Source: Chryseobacterium gleum
GTDB taxonomy: Bacteria > Bacteroidota > Bacteroidia > Flavobacteriales > Weeksellaceae
Direction of reading: 5' to 3'
Length of the DNA stretch: 64,000 nucleotides
NCBI RefSeq assembly: GCF_900636535.1
Contig: NZ_LR134289.1
Span: 3,286,001 to 3,350,000, forward strand
Below are positions 18,828-26,848 of this stretch, in pieces (position 1 is the first letter of the stretch; every line of letters begins with the position of its first letter). The position numbers were made by a program, and so were the translations under genes. The notes below the pieces were generated by a model. That model worked only from the letters and a program-made list of their open reading frames with translations, made no database searches and was not told where the DNA came from.

Positions 18828-20891
18828 TTAATTCTTGCTTCTGAAATCCTTAATATCCTGAATTCTGGATTCAAAATATTCTTTTTTCTCAGGAGTCTTT
18901 TTGATTAGTATTTCAAACGCTTTTATTGCTTTTGTATATAGTTTCTGTTCAAAATAAAGATTAGCCAGGGTCTCCGTCATCAGATGCGAGATATCGTCGT
19001 TCTTTTCTTTTACAACATAAGTACTTTCTTCTTTTAACTGACTGATCCTAGGGTTGTTCTCAATAAAGGTTTCAATAGCCTTTTCTTTAATGACCGACTT
19101 TTCCTTTTCGATTTCCTGTTTTCTGTCTATCTTCAGCCAGCTTTGCCATGTATTGATAAAACCGGGAACATTGCTGTCTACTGGTGACTGAGTTGTATTC
19201 TTCATAGTTACCTCCTGTACTTTTTCTACAGGCTCTTCTTTCTTTTCTTCCTGCTTTTCTTCAACTTTAAGTGTAGAAATATCGGTTCCGAAGAACGAAA
19301 CATTCATTACAGGAACATCTTCTTTTAAAGTTTCTGTTTCAGCTTTTTCTTCTTCAATGACTTCAGTTGATACAGATTCTTCCAGAGTTTCTTCTGCCTG
19401 ATGACCTTCGTCCTGAGCATCTGTCTTAACATCTTCAACTGCCTCAGAATGCTGTACCTCTTCTATAACTGCTTCAGGTTTTACAACAGGAGTTACTTCT
19501 TCTGCCGGAGCTTTTATTTCAGGAGCTGATACTTTTTCAGATTTATTGATTAAGGAATCCGGTACATTAGATTCTACACTCATTGGTTTCCATGCTGAAT
19601 GAACTTCAGGCATTTTTTCTTCTTTTTCTTCTGCAGCTTTATCGTCAGTATTTTCTTCTACAGGTAATGGGTTTTCAATAATTTCTTCCTGCACCAGCTT
19701 TTCTTCAATTTGCGCTGGTTTCTCGTCACTTGTTGACCAAAAATGAAAACTCTGGGTCTCAGCAAAGCTAATCTCATGATCTTCAATGGATTCAGACTCT
19801 GTCTTTTCTTCCTGCGAAACAGACTTGGTCTCCTTCATCTTTTTCTCAACCTCTTCGATCAGACGTCTCATTTCCTCTTCATGTTTATTAACATTCGGCT
19901 GGGAAATTTCAACGGTCTCAATAGTTTCTTCATTGTTTGCCTGGATTTTAACGTCCGGCATAAATGAATCGGTACCATGGAAGCTTACTTCAGCATCAGA
20001 TACATCTGCGGAGTGCCTTTCTTCATTACTATTTACTTCTTTTTCATCAGAAATCTGATCTTCATCAATAATGATTTCCGGTGTAAAGTTTTCTCCTGCA
20101 TTTTCTGCTTTTTGCTGAGCAGGTTCTTCTGCTATTTCATCTTCAATATTTCCTTCAGGCAATAAAGATGCTACTTCATGGAAACTTGTATTTTCGCTTT
20201 CTTCAATTTTTTCTTCTTCTTTTTCTGAAGATATCTGATTTTCATGAATAATAGTTTCCGGCGTAAAGTTTTCTCCTGCTTTTTCCTCTGTTTCAGCCTG
20301 TGCTTCTTCTTTCGATTTCTGAACAGGTTGTTCTGATGCAGGCTCAGCCTTTTGCGTTACCAGGGTTCCTGATTCCAGAGTAGATTCAATATCTATTGTT
20401 TCAGAATTCTGTTCATTCAGGAAATTTTCTTCTCCTTCAAATAAGATCCTGTTTCGCTCACCATTTACATAAATAGCTTTAACCTCATGTGCAATTGGTA
20501 AAACACATGCTTTTTCCTTCTCCTCTGCCAATTTCTCCACCGCAGCTTCTTCTTCTCTTTTAATAGGGAAAGATTTAGTTTTCAGGGCTAATTGTGCAGG
20601 CTTTTCAACGGTTTTAGATGGCTTCTTTTCTTCAGCAATTTCAGCTTTTGGTTCTTGTCTGATCTTTCCATTGATCAGCTGATACAGAATTTTTTTATCT
20701 GTAGTATAGGCCGCTGTTGTAGAGAGTTCCTTCTGATAGTTCTCTTTTTCGTACAGGTGTACTCCATACAGATGGAGCGCCCTGATATTCTGGATATAAG
20801 GAAAAGTGTGAATCTCTTCTTTCAAAAGACCAAGGTCTTCCAACTGAATATTTTTCGGATTTTTTATTAATTCTAAAACTCTCGGATTCAT
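18828..20891 (-). CDS. Large acidic, mostly disordered protein with terminal TPR-like segment
   Basis: The protein has 687 residues and is very rich in Glu, Lys and Ser between about residues 80 and 560, so mostly disordered. The N-terminal 75 residues are ordered (MNPRVLELIKNPKNIQLEDL). The last 60 form a TPR-like helix pair (LANLYFEQKLYTKAIKAFEI). The disordered part repeats short motifs: GENFTPE twice, and SF-containing blocks VSFHGTDSF, ISFAETQSF and VSFFGTDIS. It is followed 1 base later by lptE on the same strand upstream. I do not recognise a function; a scaffold or envelope role is speculation. Confidence 0.75.
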   Translation of the reverse strand: MNPRVLELIKNPKNIQLEDLGLLKEEIHTFPYIQNIRALHLYGVHLYEKENYQKELSTTAAYTTDKKILYQLINGKIRQEPKAEIAEEKKPSKTVEKPAQLALKTKSFPIKREEEAAVEKLAEEKEKACVLPIAHEVKAIYVNGERNRILFEGEENFLNEQNSETIDIESTLESGTLVTQKAEPASEQPVQKSKEEAQAETEEKAGENFTPETIIHENQISSEKEEEKIEESENTSFHEVASLLPEGNIEDEIAEEPAQQKAENAGENFTPEIIIDEDQISDEKEVNSNEERHSADVSDAEVSFHGTDSFMPDVKIQANNEETIETVEISQPNVNKHEEEMRRLIEEVEKKMKETKSVSQEEKTESESIEDHEISFAETQSFHFWSTSDEKPAQIEEKLVQEEIIENPLPVEENTDDKAAEEKEEKMPEVHSAWKPMSVESNVPDSLINKSEKVSAPEIKAPAEEVTPVVKPEAVIEEVQHSEAVEDVKTDAQDEGHQAEETLEESVSTEVIEEEKAETETLKEDVPVMNVSFFGTDISTLKVEEKQEEKKEEPVEKVQEVTMKNTTQSPVDSNVPGFINTWQSWLKIDRKQEIEKEKSVIKEKAIETFIENNPRISQLKEESTYVVKEKNDDISHLMTETLANLYFEQKLYTKAIKAFEILIKKTPEKKEYFESRIQDIKDFRSKN

Positions 20892-20892
20892 C

Positions 20893-21444
20893 TTACCAAT
20901 TCGCTACAATGTCGTTAAATATCTTATTAATAATTCTATCTGTCACCAGCTTTACCTGCTGGTCTTCGATCTGACTTAGAGATACATCACTGTTGAAAGC
21001 GGCTTCATCAGAATACGTTCTGTCAAAACTTGCATCCGGATGAATTTTATTTTCATAATGTACCTTTACTGTAATCGTAAGTTTATTCTGTGCCTGCTGA
21101 ACCACTCCACCCGAAGGGTTTGTCTGGGTATTGGAACTGATTGTGGTAGGGGTAATGGAATAGTCCGTAATTTCTCCTTCAATCAGGATATCAGGATTTT
21201 CTTTTGTTCCTTTTAAAGTGGTTCTCTGAAGGAATCTGTTTTGTATTGCCGTAGAAAACTGCTGTGATAATGCAGGGTTTACGAGAGGTGCATTATTGGG
21301 AAATTCATTGATCTGAACTGTTTTCTCGTCCGTAAGAGATGATCCCGTAAAACTGTAGCATGAATTTAAAACTCCCAGCAACGCAAAAAGCATTACTGTT
21401 AGCAGCGACTGTTTCAGGCTGATATTTTTAATCCTGATATTCAT
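20893..21444 (-). CDS. lptE: LptE-like LPS-assembly lipoprotein
   Basis: The 183-residue lipoprotein has a lipobox around LLGVLNSC (Cys 29) followed by YSFTGSSL. The phrases EFPNNAPLVNPALSQQFSTA and the strand GEITDYSITPTTI match LptE-type proteins of Bacteroidota, which plug the LptD translocon in the outer membrane. It lies between a sigma-54 activator gene and the acidic protein gene on the same strand, a neighbourhood I associate with flavobacteria (miaB, sigma-54 activator, lptE). Confidence 0.85.
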   Translation of the reverse strand: MNIRIKNISLKQSLLTVMLFALLGVLNSCYSFTGSSLTDEKTVQINEFPNNAPLVNPALSQQFSTAIQNRFLQRTTLKGTKENPDILIEGEITDYSITPTTISSNTQTNPSGGVVQQAQNKLTITVKVHYENKIHPDASFDRTYSDEAAFNSDVSLSQIEDQQVKLVTDRIINKIFNDIVANW

Positions 21445-21493
21445 TTTTGTGGTATTTTCTGTTATTTAAAATCTTAAATCTTTATTTTTGATT

Positions 21494-22783
21494 TTAATCT
21501 TCCAGATTATATTGTTTTATTTTTCTGTATAAAGTTCTTTGTGAGATTCCCAGCTCATCTGCCGCTCTGTTTCTACGTCCCTTATGCTTCTCCAAAGCCT
21601 TGATAATCAAATCTTTTTCATTATTCTGAAGCGAAAGAGATTCTGGTCTGTTTTCTTCAATTTCAATATCTTCAACATCTTCATAACTGTCTTCAGGATT
21701 TGAAATAATTGTAGGAGTCTGAACGGCCGGTGTATCATTATTATTTTCAAAATATAACATCGATCCGGAATTCACTTGTGGCTGACTATCAGAAGTATAA
21801 ATTCTGTTGATCAGGTTTTTCTCATGGTTACTCAGATCTGCAGTTCCTCTGTTCTTGATAAGTTCCGAAGTTAAGGATTTTAAATCATTAATATCATTCC
21901 TCATATCAAACAGAATTTTATACATGATTTCCCTTTCGCTTCCGAAATCATTCTGCTTTGGAGCACTCTGATTATTTACCACCATGGGAAGGTGGGTTTC
22001 CATTGGAATATATTCAGCAAGTTTTTCTGCAGTGATATTCCGGTTTCTTTCCACAACGGTCATCTGTTCCACTAAATTTCTTAGCTGGCGGACATTTCCG
22101 GGAAAAGAATAGCTTTCTATATAATGAATCGCACTTTGCTCCAACTCAAGCTCAGGCATCCTGTATTTTTCTGCAAAGTCTATTGCAAACTTTCTGAATA
22201 ACAAGTGAATGTCTCCTTTTCTTTCTCTTAAAGGCGGCATATCAATCTGAACAGTATTCAGACGGTAATACAAATCCTCACGGAATCTTCCGTCATGGAT
22301 GGCCTTCATCATATTAACGTTGGTAGCTGCCACAATTCTTACATTGGTTTTCTGAACCTGTGACGAACCCACCTTCATAAATTCACCGCTTTCCAGTACT
22401 CTTAAAAGACGAACCTGGGTCTGCAAAGGAAGCTCTCCCACCTCATCCAGAAAGATCGTTCCGCCATCTGCCACTTCAAAATATCCTTTTCTTGTAGCTG
22501 TAGCCCCTGTAAAGGCACCTTTTTCATGTCCGAAAAGCTCGGAATCTATGGTCCCTTCCGGAATTGCCCCACAGTTTACCACGATATAGGGCTGATGTTT
22601 TCTTCTGGATTCTGAATGAATGATTTTCGGAATAAACTCTTTTCCCACTCCACTTTCTCCAATCACCAGTACAGAAATGTCTGTAGGGGCAACCTGGATA
22701 GATTTTTCCAGGGCACGGTTGAGTGCAGGAAAGTTTCCGATAATTCCGAAACGGTTTTTTATGTTTTGTAGCTCGTTGCTCAT
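21494..22783 (-). CDS. Sigma-54-dependent AAA+ transcriptional activator
   Basis: The 429-residue activator lacks an N-terminal receiver domain. The AAA+ core has Walker A GESGVGKEFIPK (about 43-54), the sigma-54 contact loop GAFTGA, Walker B GTIFLDEVGELPLQ and arginine-finger region FREDLYYRLNTVQIDMPPLR. A linker of about 100 residues precedes a Fis-type DNA-binding helix-turn-helix (RNRAADELGISQRTLYRKIK) at the end. It opens RpoN-dependent promoters. It sits directly upstream of lptE on the same strand and may be co-transcribed. Confidence 0.93.
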   Translation of the reverse strand: MSNELQNIKNRFGIIGNFPALNRALEKSIQVAPTDISVLVIGESGVGKEFIPKIIHSESRRKHQPYIVVNCGAIPEGTIDSELFGHEKGAFTGATATRKGYFEVADGGTIFLDEVGELPLQTQVRLLRVLESGEFMKVGSSQVQKTNVRIVAATNVNMMKAIHDGRFREDLYYRLNTVQIDMPPLRERKGDIHLLFRKFAIDFAEKYRMPELELEQSAIHYIESYSFPGNVRQLRNLVEQMTVVERNRNITAEKLAEYIPMETHLPMVVNNQSAPKQNDFGSEREIMYKILFDMRNDINDLKSLTSELIKNRGTADLSNHEKNLINRIYTSDSQPQVNSGSMLYFENNNDTPAVQTPTIISNPEDSYEDVEDIEIEENRPESLSLQNNEKDLIIKALEKHKGRRNRAADELGISQRTLYRKIKQYNLED

Positions 22784-22819
22784 AAGTAAATTTTTGATTA
22801 TTGATTTAATGTTAATCTT

Positions 22820-23618
22820 CTACACCGCTTCAATCTGCTGTCTGTAGATTTTGTTAAAGTGATGAGTGTAGACCTCTTTCATGGTCTTTCCTTCATCATA
22901 CGTTCGTAAGGCTAACTTTTTTAAATCCAAATAATCTTTGTTTCTGATCTTAGAAACTTTACTCTTAAAGTATATATTCTCAGCAAAGTCGTACTCTTTG
23001 CTTTGTTTTTTCAAAATTTTCAAGGACTCTGTCATATCTTCCCAGCTCGAAACAGGTAACTCCCAGCTGATAATGATCAAACATTCCTTTCACATAACCT
23101 CTGGCAGCCAGAAGCCTTTCTATAATCCCTGCGGCTTTTTCTTTCTGTCCTAACGCACTGTAAGACATGGCTCTCACCACATCCAGATTATAATCTCCAT
23201 TCTGGGATCTTCCAAGGTCCCCCGGATAATATTTTTTTAATTGTTCTAAATCCTGAACAGCTTCTTTATAGCCTCTTAAAAACTGAAACTTTGTCCAGCC
23301 TCTGTAAACAAGGTACGTTTTGGGATCTGAGACAATGACTTCATCAATCAGAATCTTCCAGGTTACGAAATTCCCGTTTTTAAGATATGGAACTGCTTTT
23401 TCCATATAAGCATGGGAGAAATCGGGGCAAAGTTCAATAGCTTTATCAAAACCTTCCTGAGATTCCGCGAAACCTTGTAAATCTGAAGCCCAGTTGTATA
23501 ACCCGCACGCTTTTTTGCAGTTCTCACCCTCTACTGCATTACAGTTAACCTGTGCAATAGTATTGGTGTAAACTATAAGTAACAAAAAGCTAAGGTAATA
23601 CCTCTGAAACTTTTCCAT
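22820..23618 (-). pseudogene. Frameshifted TPR-like secreted protein gene
   Basis: Two overlapping minus-strand frames make one protein of about 265 residues. The first (from ATG 23618) has a signal peptide (LSFLLLIVYTNTIAQ) and TPR-like helices, for example YQLGVTCFELGRYDRVLENF. It then runs into a stop at RVRLC. The second continues with SKEYDFAENIYFKSKV and ends at 22820. Removing one base from the A6 run on the coding strand (T6 at 23006-23011) joins them as NFEKQSKEYDF. This is either a one-base insertion that inactivates the gene or a homopolymer sequencing error. Confidence 0.8.
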
Positions 23619-23890
23619 TTTCAATTTTATAGGTTAAATACTGATCATAATCCTTTTTAAACCTCGTATCTCGTTTGACATCCAGCCGTCAAGTTATTTT
23701 GTAAACTGCTGCAATTTTTTCCAATTCTTCATCAGTACAGCATCATTCAGATCCGGTTTATATGCTGTAATCTCAACAGGACTGTCTTTCCTTCACAATT
23801 TACTAAAAATCTTACGGTAACACACCGTTGATCTTGTTTCTTTTTTAAGTTTCTCAGTGATCGGGATTCTTTCTAAAATAAACCGCTTGA
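23590..23890 (-). pseudogene. Decayed gene remnant resembling a small TonB-C-like protein
   Basis: No intact frame exists, but short stretches in different frames line up as one protein. In order these are ERIPITEKLKKETRS, CVTVRFLVNCEGK, DSPVEITAYKPDLNDAVLMK then NWKKLQQFTK followed by TAA, LDGWMSNEIRG, and FKKDYDQYLTYKIENGKVSE ending at a TAG at 23590. At least three frame changes and one stop separate them. From memory, the order resembles small flavobacterial proteins with a VRFxVNxxG core and an IENGxxxEILP end. It lies between miaB and the frameshifted TPR gene and would overlap the latter's start. Confidence 0.6.
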
Positions 23891-23903
23891 TCAAAACTTA
23901 TAT

Positions 23904-25340
23904 TTATTCCGCTGTTCTCCCTAAAAGTGTGCCCTGCGTATTGTCATACACAAAAACGTTCACAATGTCACCTATTTTCTGTCCTTCAAGCTTATCAAAG
24001 ACACATACGGCATTCTGAGAGTTTCTTCCCTTCCATTGGTTTTTATTCTTCTTAGAAATTCCTTCGATCAGAATCTGGTGCTCTCTTCCTACATAAGATT
24101 TCATTCTCTTTTTGGAGAGCTCACCCTGAAGAGCAATTACCTCAGCAAGACGTCTCTGTTTTACATCAGCAGGAATATTGTCTTCCATTTTTTTATGGGC
24201 AGGCGTTCCCGGTCTTTCTGAATAAGCAAACATATATCCGTAGTCATATTCCACTTCTCTCATCAGGCTTAAGGTATCCTGGTGATCTTCTTCTGTTTCA
24301 TTACAGAATCCTACGATCATATCCTGTGAAAATGCTACTTCCGGAACAATTTCCTTTGCTTTTCTGATCAGATCAAGGTATTCTTCACGGGTATGTTGTC
24401 TGTTCATCGCTGCCAGCATATTATTGCTTCCGCTTTGTACAGGAAGGTGTACATATTTGCAGATGTTATCATGTTTTGCCATCATTCTGAAGACATCAAG
24501 ACTCATATCCTGAGGATTTGAAGTAGAGAATCTGATTCTTAGTTCGGGAACAGCTTTAGCTACTAAATCAAGAAGCTGAGCAAAATTAACGGCTGTTGCT
24601 TTCTGCATTTCAGATGCTTTGGCAAAATCTTTTTTAGGACCGCCACCATACCAAAGATAAGAGTCTACGTTTTGTCCTAAAAGGGTAATTTCTTTATAAC
24701 CGTTATTGGCTAGATCTTTACATTCTTCAATAATAGAGTGCGGATCACGGCTTCTTTCTCTTCCTCTGGTAAAAGGAACCACACAGAATGTACACATATT
24801 GTCACAACCTCTTGTAATAGTAACAAAAGCAGTCACTCCGTTTCCTCCTAAACGAACAGGATTGATGTCTGCATAGGTCTCTTCTTTGGAAAGAATTACA
24901 TTGATGGCATCTCTACCGTCATCCGTTTCTTTTAAAAGATTGGGTAGGTCTCTGTAAGCATCTGGCCCAACTACAAGGTCAACCAATTGTTCTTCTTCCA
25001 GGAATTTAGTTTTCAATCTTTCCGCCATACATCCCAAAACTCCTACCGTCATATTCGGTCTTTCTTTTTTGAGATTTTTGAACTGGGAGAGACGCATTCT
25101 TACCGTTTGTTCTGCTTTTTCACGGATAGAGCATGTGTTTAATAGAATCAGATCAGCTTCTTCCACTTTCATCGTTGTGTTGTATCCCTGTTCGTTAAGA
25201 ATGGATGCAACAATCTCAGAGTCAGAGAAGTTCATCTGACAACCATAGCTTTCCAAAAACAGCTTTTTAGAATTTTCCGGTCTTTCGGCAATAGCAAAAG
25301 CTTCGCCCTGCTTTGTTTCGTCTATATATTTTTCCTGCAC
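23904..25340 (-). CDS. miaB: tRNA-2-methylthio-N6-dimethylallyladenosine synthase
   Basis: The 478-residue radical SAM methylthiotransferase adds the ms2 group to i6A37 of tRNAs. The N-terminal domain shows LESYGCQMNFSDSE and the LNTCSIREKAEQ and GVLGCMAE cysteines for the auxiliary cluster. The radical SAM motif is RGCDNMCTFCVVPFTRGRERSR (CxxxCxxC, about residue 170). A TRAM domain ends the protein (LIEGISKKNKNQW). I chose a GTG start (25340, MQEKYIDE); a TTG at 25349 adds three residues. MiaE, which hydroxylates the MiaB product, is encoded at 53197. Confidence 0.93.
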   Translation of the reverse strand: MQEKYIDETKQGEAFAIAERPENSKKLFLESYGCQMNFSDSEIVASILNEQGYNTTMKVEEADLILLNTCSIREKAEQTVRMRLSQFKNLKKERPNMTVGVLGCMAERLKTKFLEEEQLVDLVVGPDAYRDLPNLLKETDDGRDAINVILSKEETYADINPVRLGGNGVTAFVTITRGCDNMCTFCVVPFTRGRERSRDPHSIIEECKDLANNGYKEITLLGQNVDSYLWYGGGPKKDFAKASEMQKATAVNFAQLLDLVAKAVPELRIRFSTSNPQDMSLDVFRMMAKHDNICKYVHLPVQSGSNNMLAAMNRQHTREEYLDLIRKAKEIVPEVAFSQDMIVGFCNETEEDHQDTLSLMREVEYDYGYMFAYSERPGTPAHKKMEDNIPADVKQRRLAEVIALQGELSKKRMKSYVGREHQILIEGISKKNKNQWKGRNSQNAVCVFDKLEGQKIGDIVNVFVYDNTQGTLLGRTAE

Positions 25341-25440
25341 GATAATCAATTTAAGGCCCGTAATAGTAAATTACGAACAGATAAGTTTGCAAAGATACAA
25401 AATATTGTGACAGAATGTCAGCGGTATTATTTTAACAAAA

Positions 25441-26134
25441 TCATAAAGTTACACGCATCACGTAACTGGATGTTATCGGAACGCCGCGGAAAGATTCGGG
25501 TTGCCATTTTTCGGTAATCTGCCCTACAGCTTTCTTTACCTTGCTTTTAATATCATCCTGCAAAACATCAGGTTGTATTATAATATCTTGTAAAACACCT
25601 TCCTGATTAACTTTAAATCGTATTTCAGCTGTTACTCCTTCAGCATTTCTGATGTTCTGGTTTTTCAGATTAATGAGCAGACGGTTTCTGAATTCTCCCA
25701 TTCCTCCTGGAAATTCAGCAGATTTCTTTAGGCCCTGCGTGGTATAATTTTCTTTAAAATTGTCAAAATAATCGATCGGATAAAATATGATGGAAACATA
25801 TTTCTGTACATCCGCACCTTTTTTCCATTTTTTCAGTTTATTGATCTCGTCAAAAGCCTTCACAAAAATACGGGTAGGACAATCATCAGAAGATTCTTAT
25901 TTATAATTTTTGCCTGTCCTTTTTCGATTTCAATTTCAGCCAGAAACATTTCAGACATTCTGTTATTACAATGTTCAGAATTATTTTTGACCAGAATTGT
26001 ATTTAAATCTTTATAAAACTGTTCAGCCCCTCCTTTATAAGGATTCATATCCCCCTGCAGGAGATCAAATGTCTGGGCTTTTCCTACAGCAAAGAACAAA
26101 ATCAAACCCAATACCTGTAGGATTTTTTAATCAT
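25441..26134 (-). pseudogene. Frameshifted TonB-C-like secreted protein gene
   Basis: Two ORFs appear to be one gene. Starting at ATG 26134, adding one A to the A6 run (T6 at 26123-26128) gives a good signal peptide, MIKKILQVLGLILFFAVGKA, continuing QTFDLLQGDMNPYKGG. A second indel near 25890-25900 is needed to pass from AKIINKN into SSDDCPTRIFVKAFDEINK. The remainder carries AEFPGGMGEFRNRL and a TonB-C-like end (IRFKVNQEGVLQDI, WQPESFRGVPI). The stop is at 25441. Without repair the pieces start at TTG or GTG codons and lack export signals. Confidence 0.7.
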
Positions 26135-26141
26135 GATCATA

Positions 26142-26228
26142 TTAGTATTCTTTTCTGAAGTCTTCTCCCTGTTGAATCTGAATCTGAGCTTTGGCTTCTT
26201 GTGATAATCCTTTAACTCTTAAAAACAT
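26142..26228 (-). other. 28-codon ORF, possible fragment of a lost gene
   Basis: A short ATG-started frame encodes a peptide containing LSQEAKAQIQIQQGEDFRKE and ends in EY. Its composition looks like the C-terminal end of a normal protein rather than random AT-rich sequence. No upstream partner frame is visible before the next gene at 26267. It adds to the cluster of broken small genes around miaB. It could equally be an unrelated small ORF. Confidence 0.3.
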
Positions 26229-26266
26229 AAAGATAAAATAAAGAGATATTCTTTCATTTATTGGTA

Positions 26267-26749
26267 TTAGTCAATATCCGTTGAAATTGAAGAAAAATTC
26301 ATTTTAACTTTAATCTGTGAAGCCACAGGCTGTCCGTTACAGGAAGCCGGAGTCCAGTTTTTTTTGATCCTTCTTACAACATACTGCATGTCATCAAAGA
26401 AAACTTCGCTGTTGGCCACTTTAGGCATCCCCTTTACATCCACTACTTTTCCTTTATCATCAAGCACCAAGGTAAATGTAAAATCACCTGTAAGGGCATA
26501 GAAGTCAGAATTCAGATATGCGTACATATATTTGTTCAGGATATCTTTATAGGCCGCAACACCACCTTCGAAGGCTGCAGGTTTAAAATCATTACATTTC
26601 ACGGCAACCTGCATAAAAGGTTCCCGGATATCTATTTTTAAAAGATTTTTATTGCTTTCCCGGATAAAAGAGTCATCCCGTTCTTCCTGATCCTGTGCAA
26701 AAGAAAAATTCATCACGCATAAGGTCAAAAATAAAAGTATCGTTCTCAT
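26267..26749 (-). CDS. Small secreted protein resembling TonB C-terminal domain
   Basis: The 160-residue protein has a signal peptide (MRTILLFLTLCVMNFSFA, then QD). The core FEGGVAAYKDILNKYMYAYL matches the FPGG-x-x-x-Y/F phrase of TonB-C-like proteins. The end has FTLVLDDKGKVVDVKGMP and IKKNWTPASCNGQPVAS, the usual strand-helix-strand pattern. Unlike energy-transducing TonB it has no N-terminal anchor retained after cleavage. It is intact, in contrast to its frameshifted neighbour. Confidence 0.7.
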   Translation of the reverse strand: MRTILLFLTLCVMNFSFAQDQEERDDSFIRESNKNLLKIDIREPFMQVAVKCNDFKPAAFEGGVAAYKDILNKYMYAYLNSDFYALTGDFTFTLVLDDKGKVVDVKGMPKVANSEVFFDDMQYVVRRIKKNWTPASCNGQPVASQIKVKMNFSSISTDID

Positions 26750-26848
26750 AATTTAGTAATAATAAACAAAGGTAAATATTTAGCCCAGTTATAAAAAAGA
26801 AAAACTTCACACAATGCATGAAGTTCTATACTATGAATATTCTTAACC

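Noticed and set aside
19743..20870. Several plus-strand ORFs of 60-92 codons rich in Phe and Leu
   Set aside because: They are antisense shadows of the Glu/Lys-rich protein; GAA/AAA codons read backwards as TTC/TTT.
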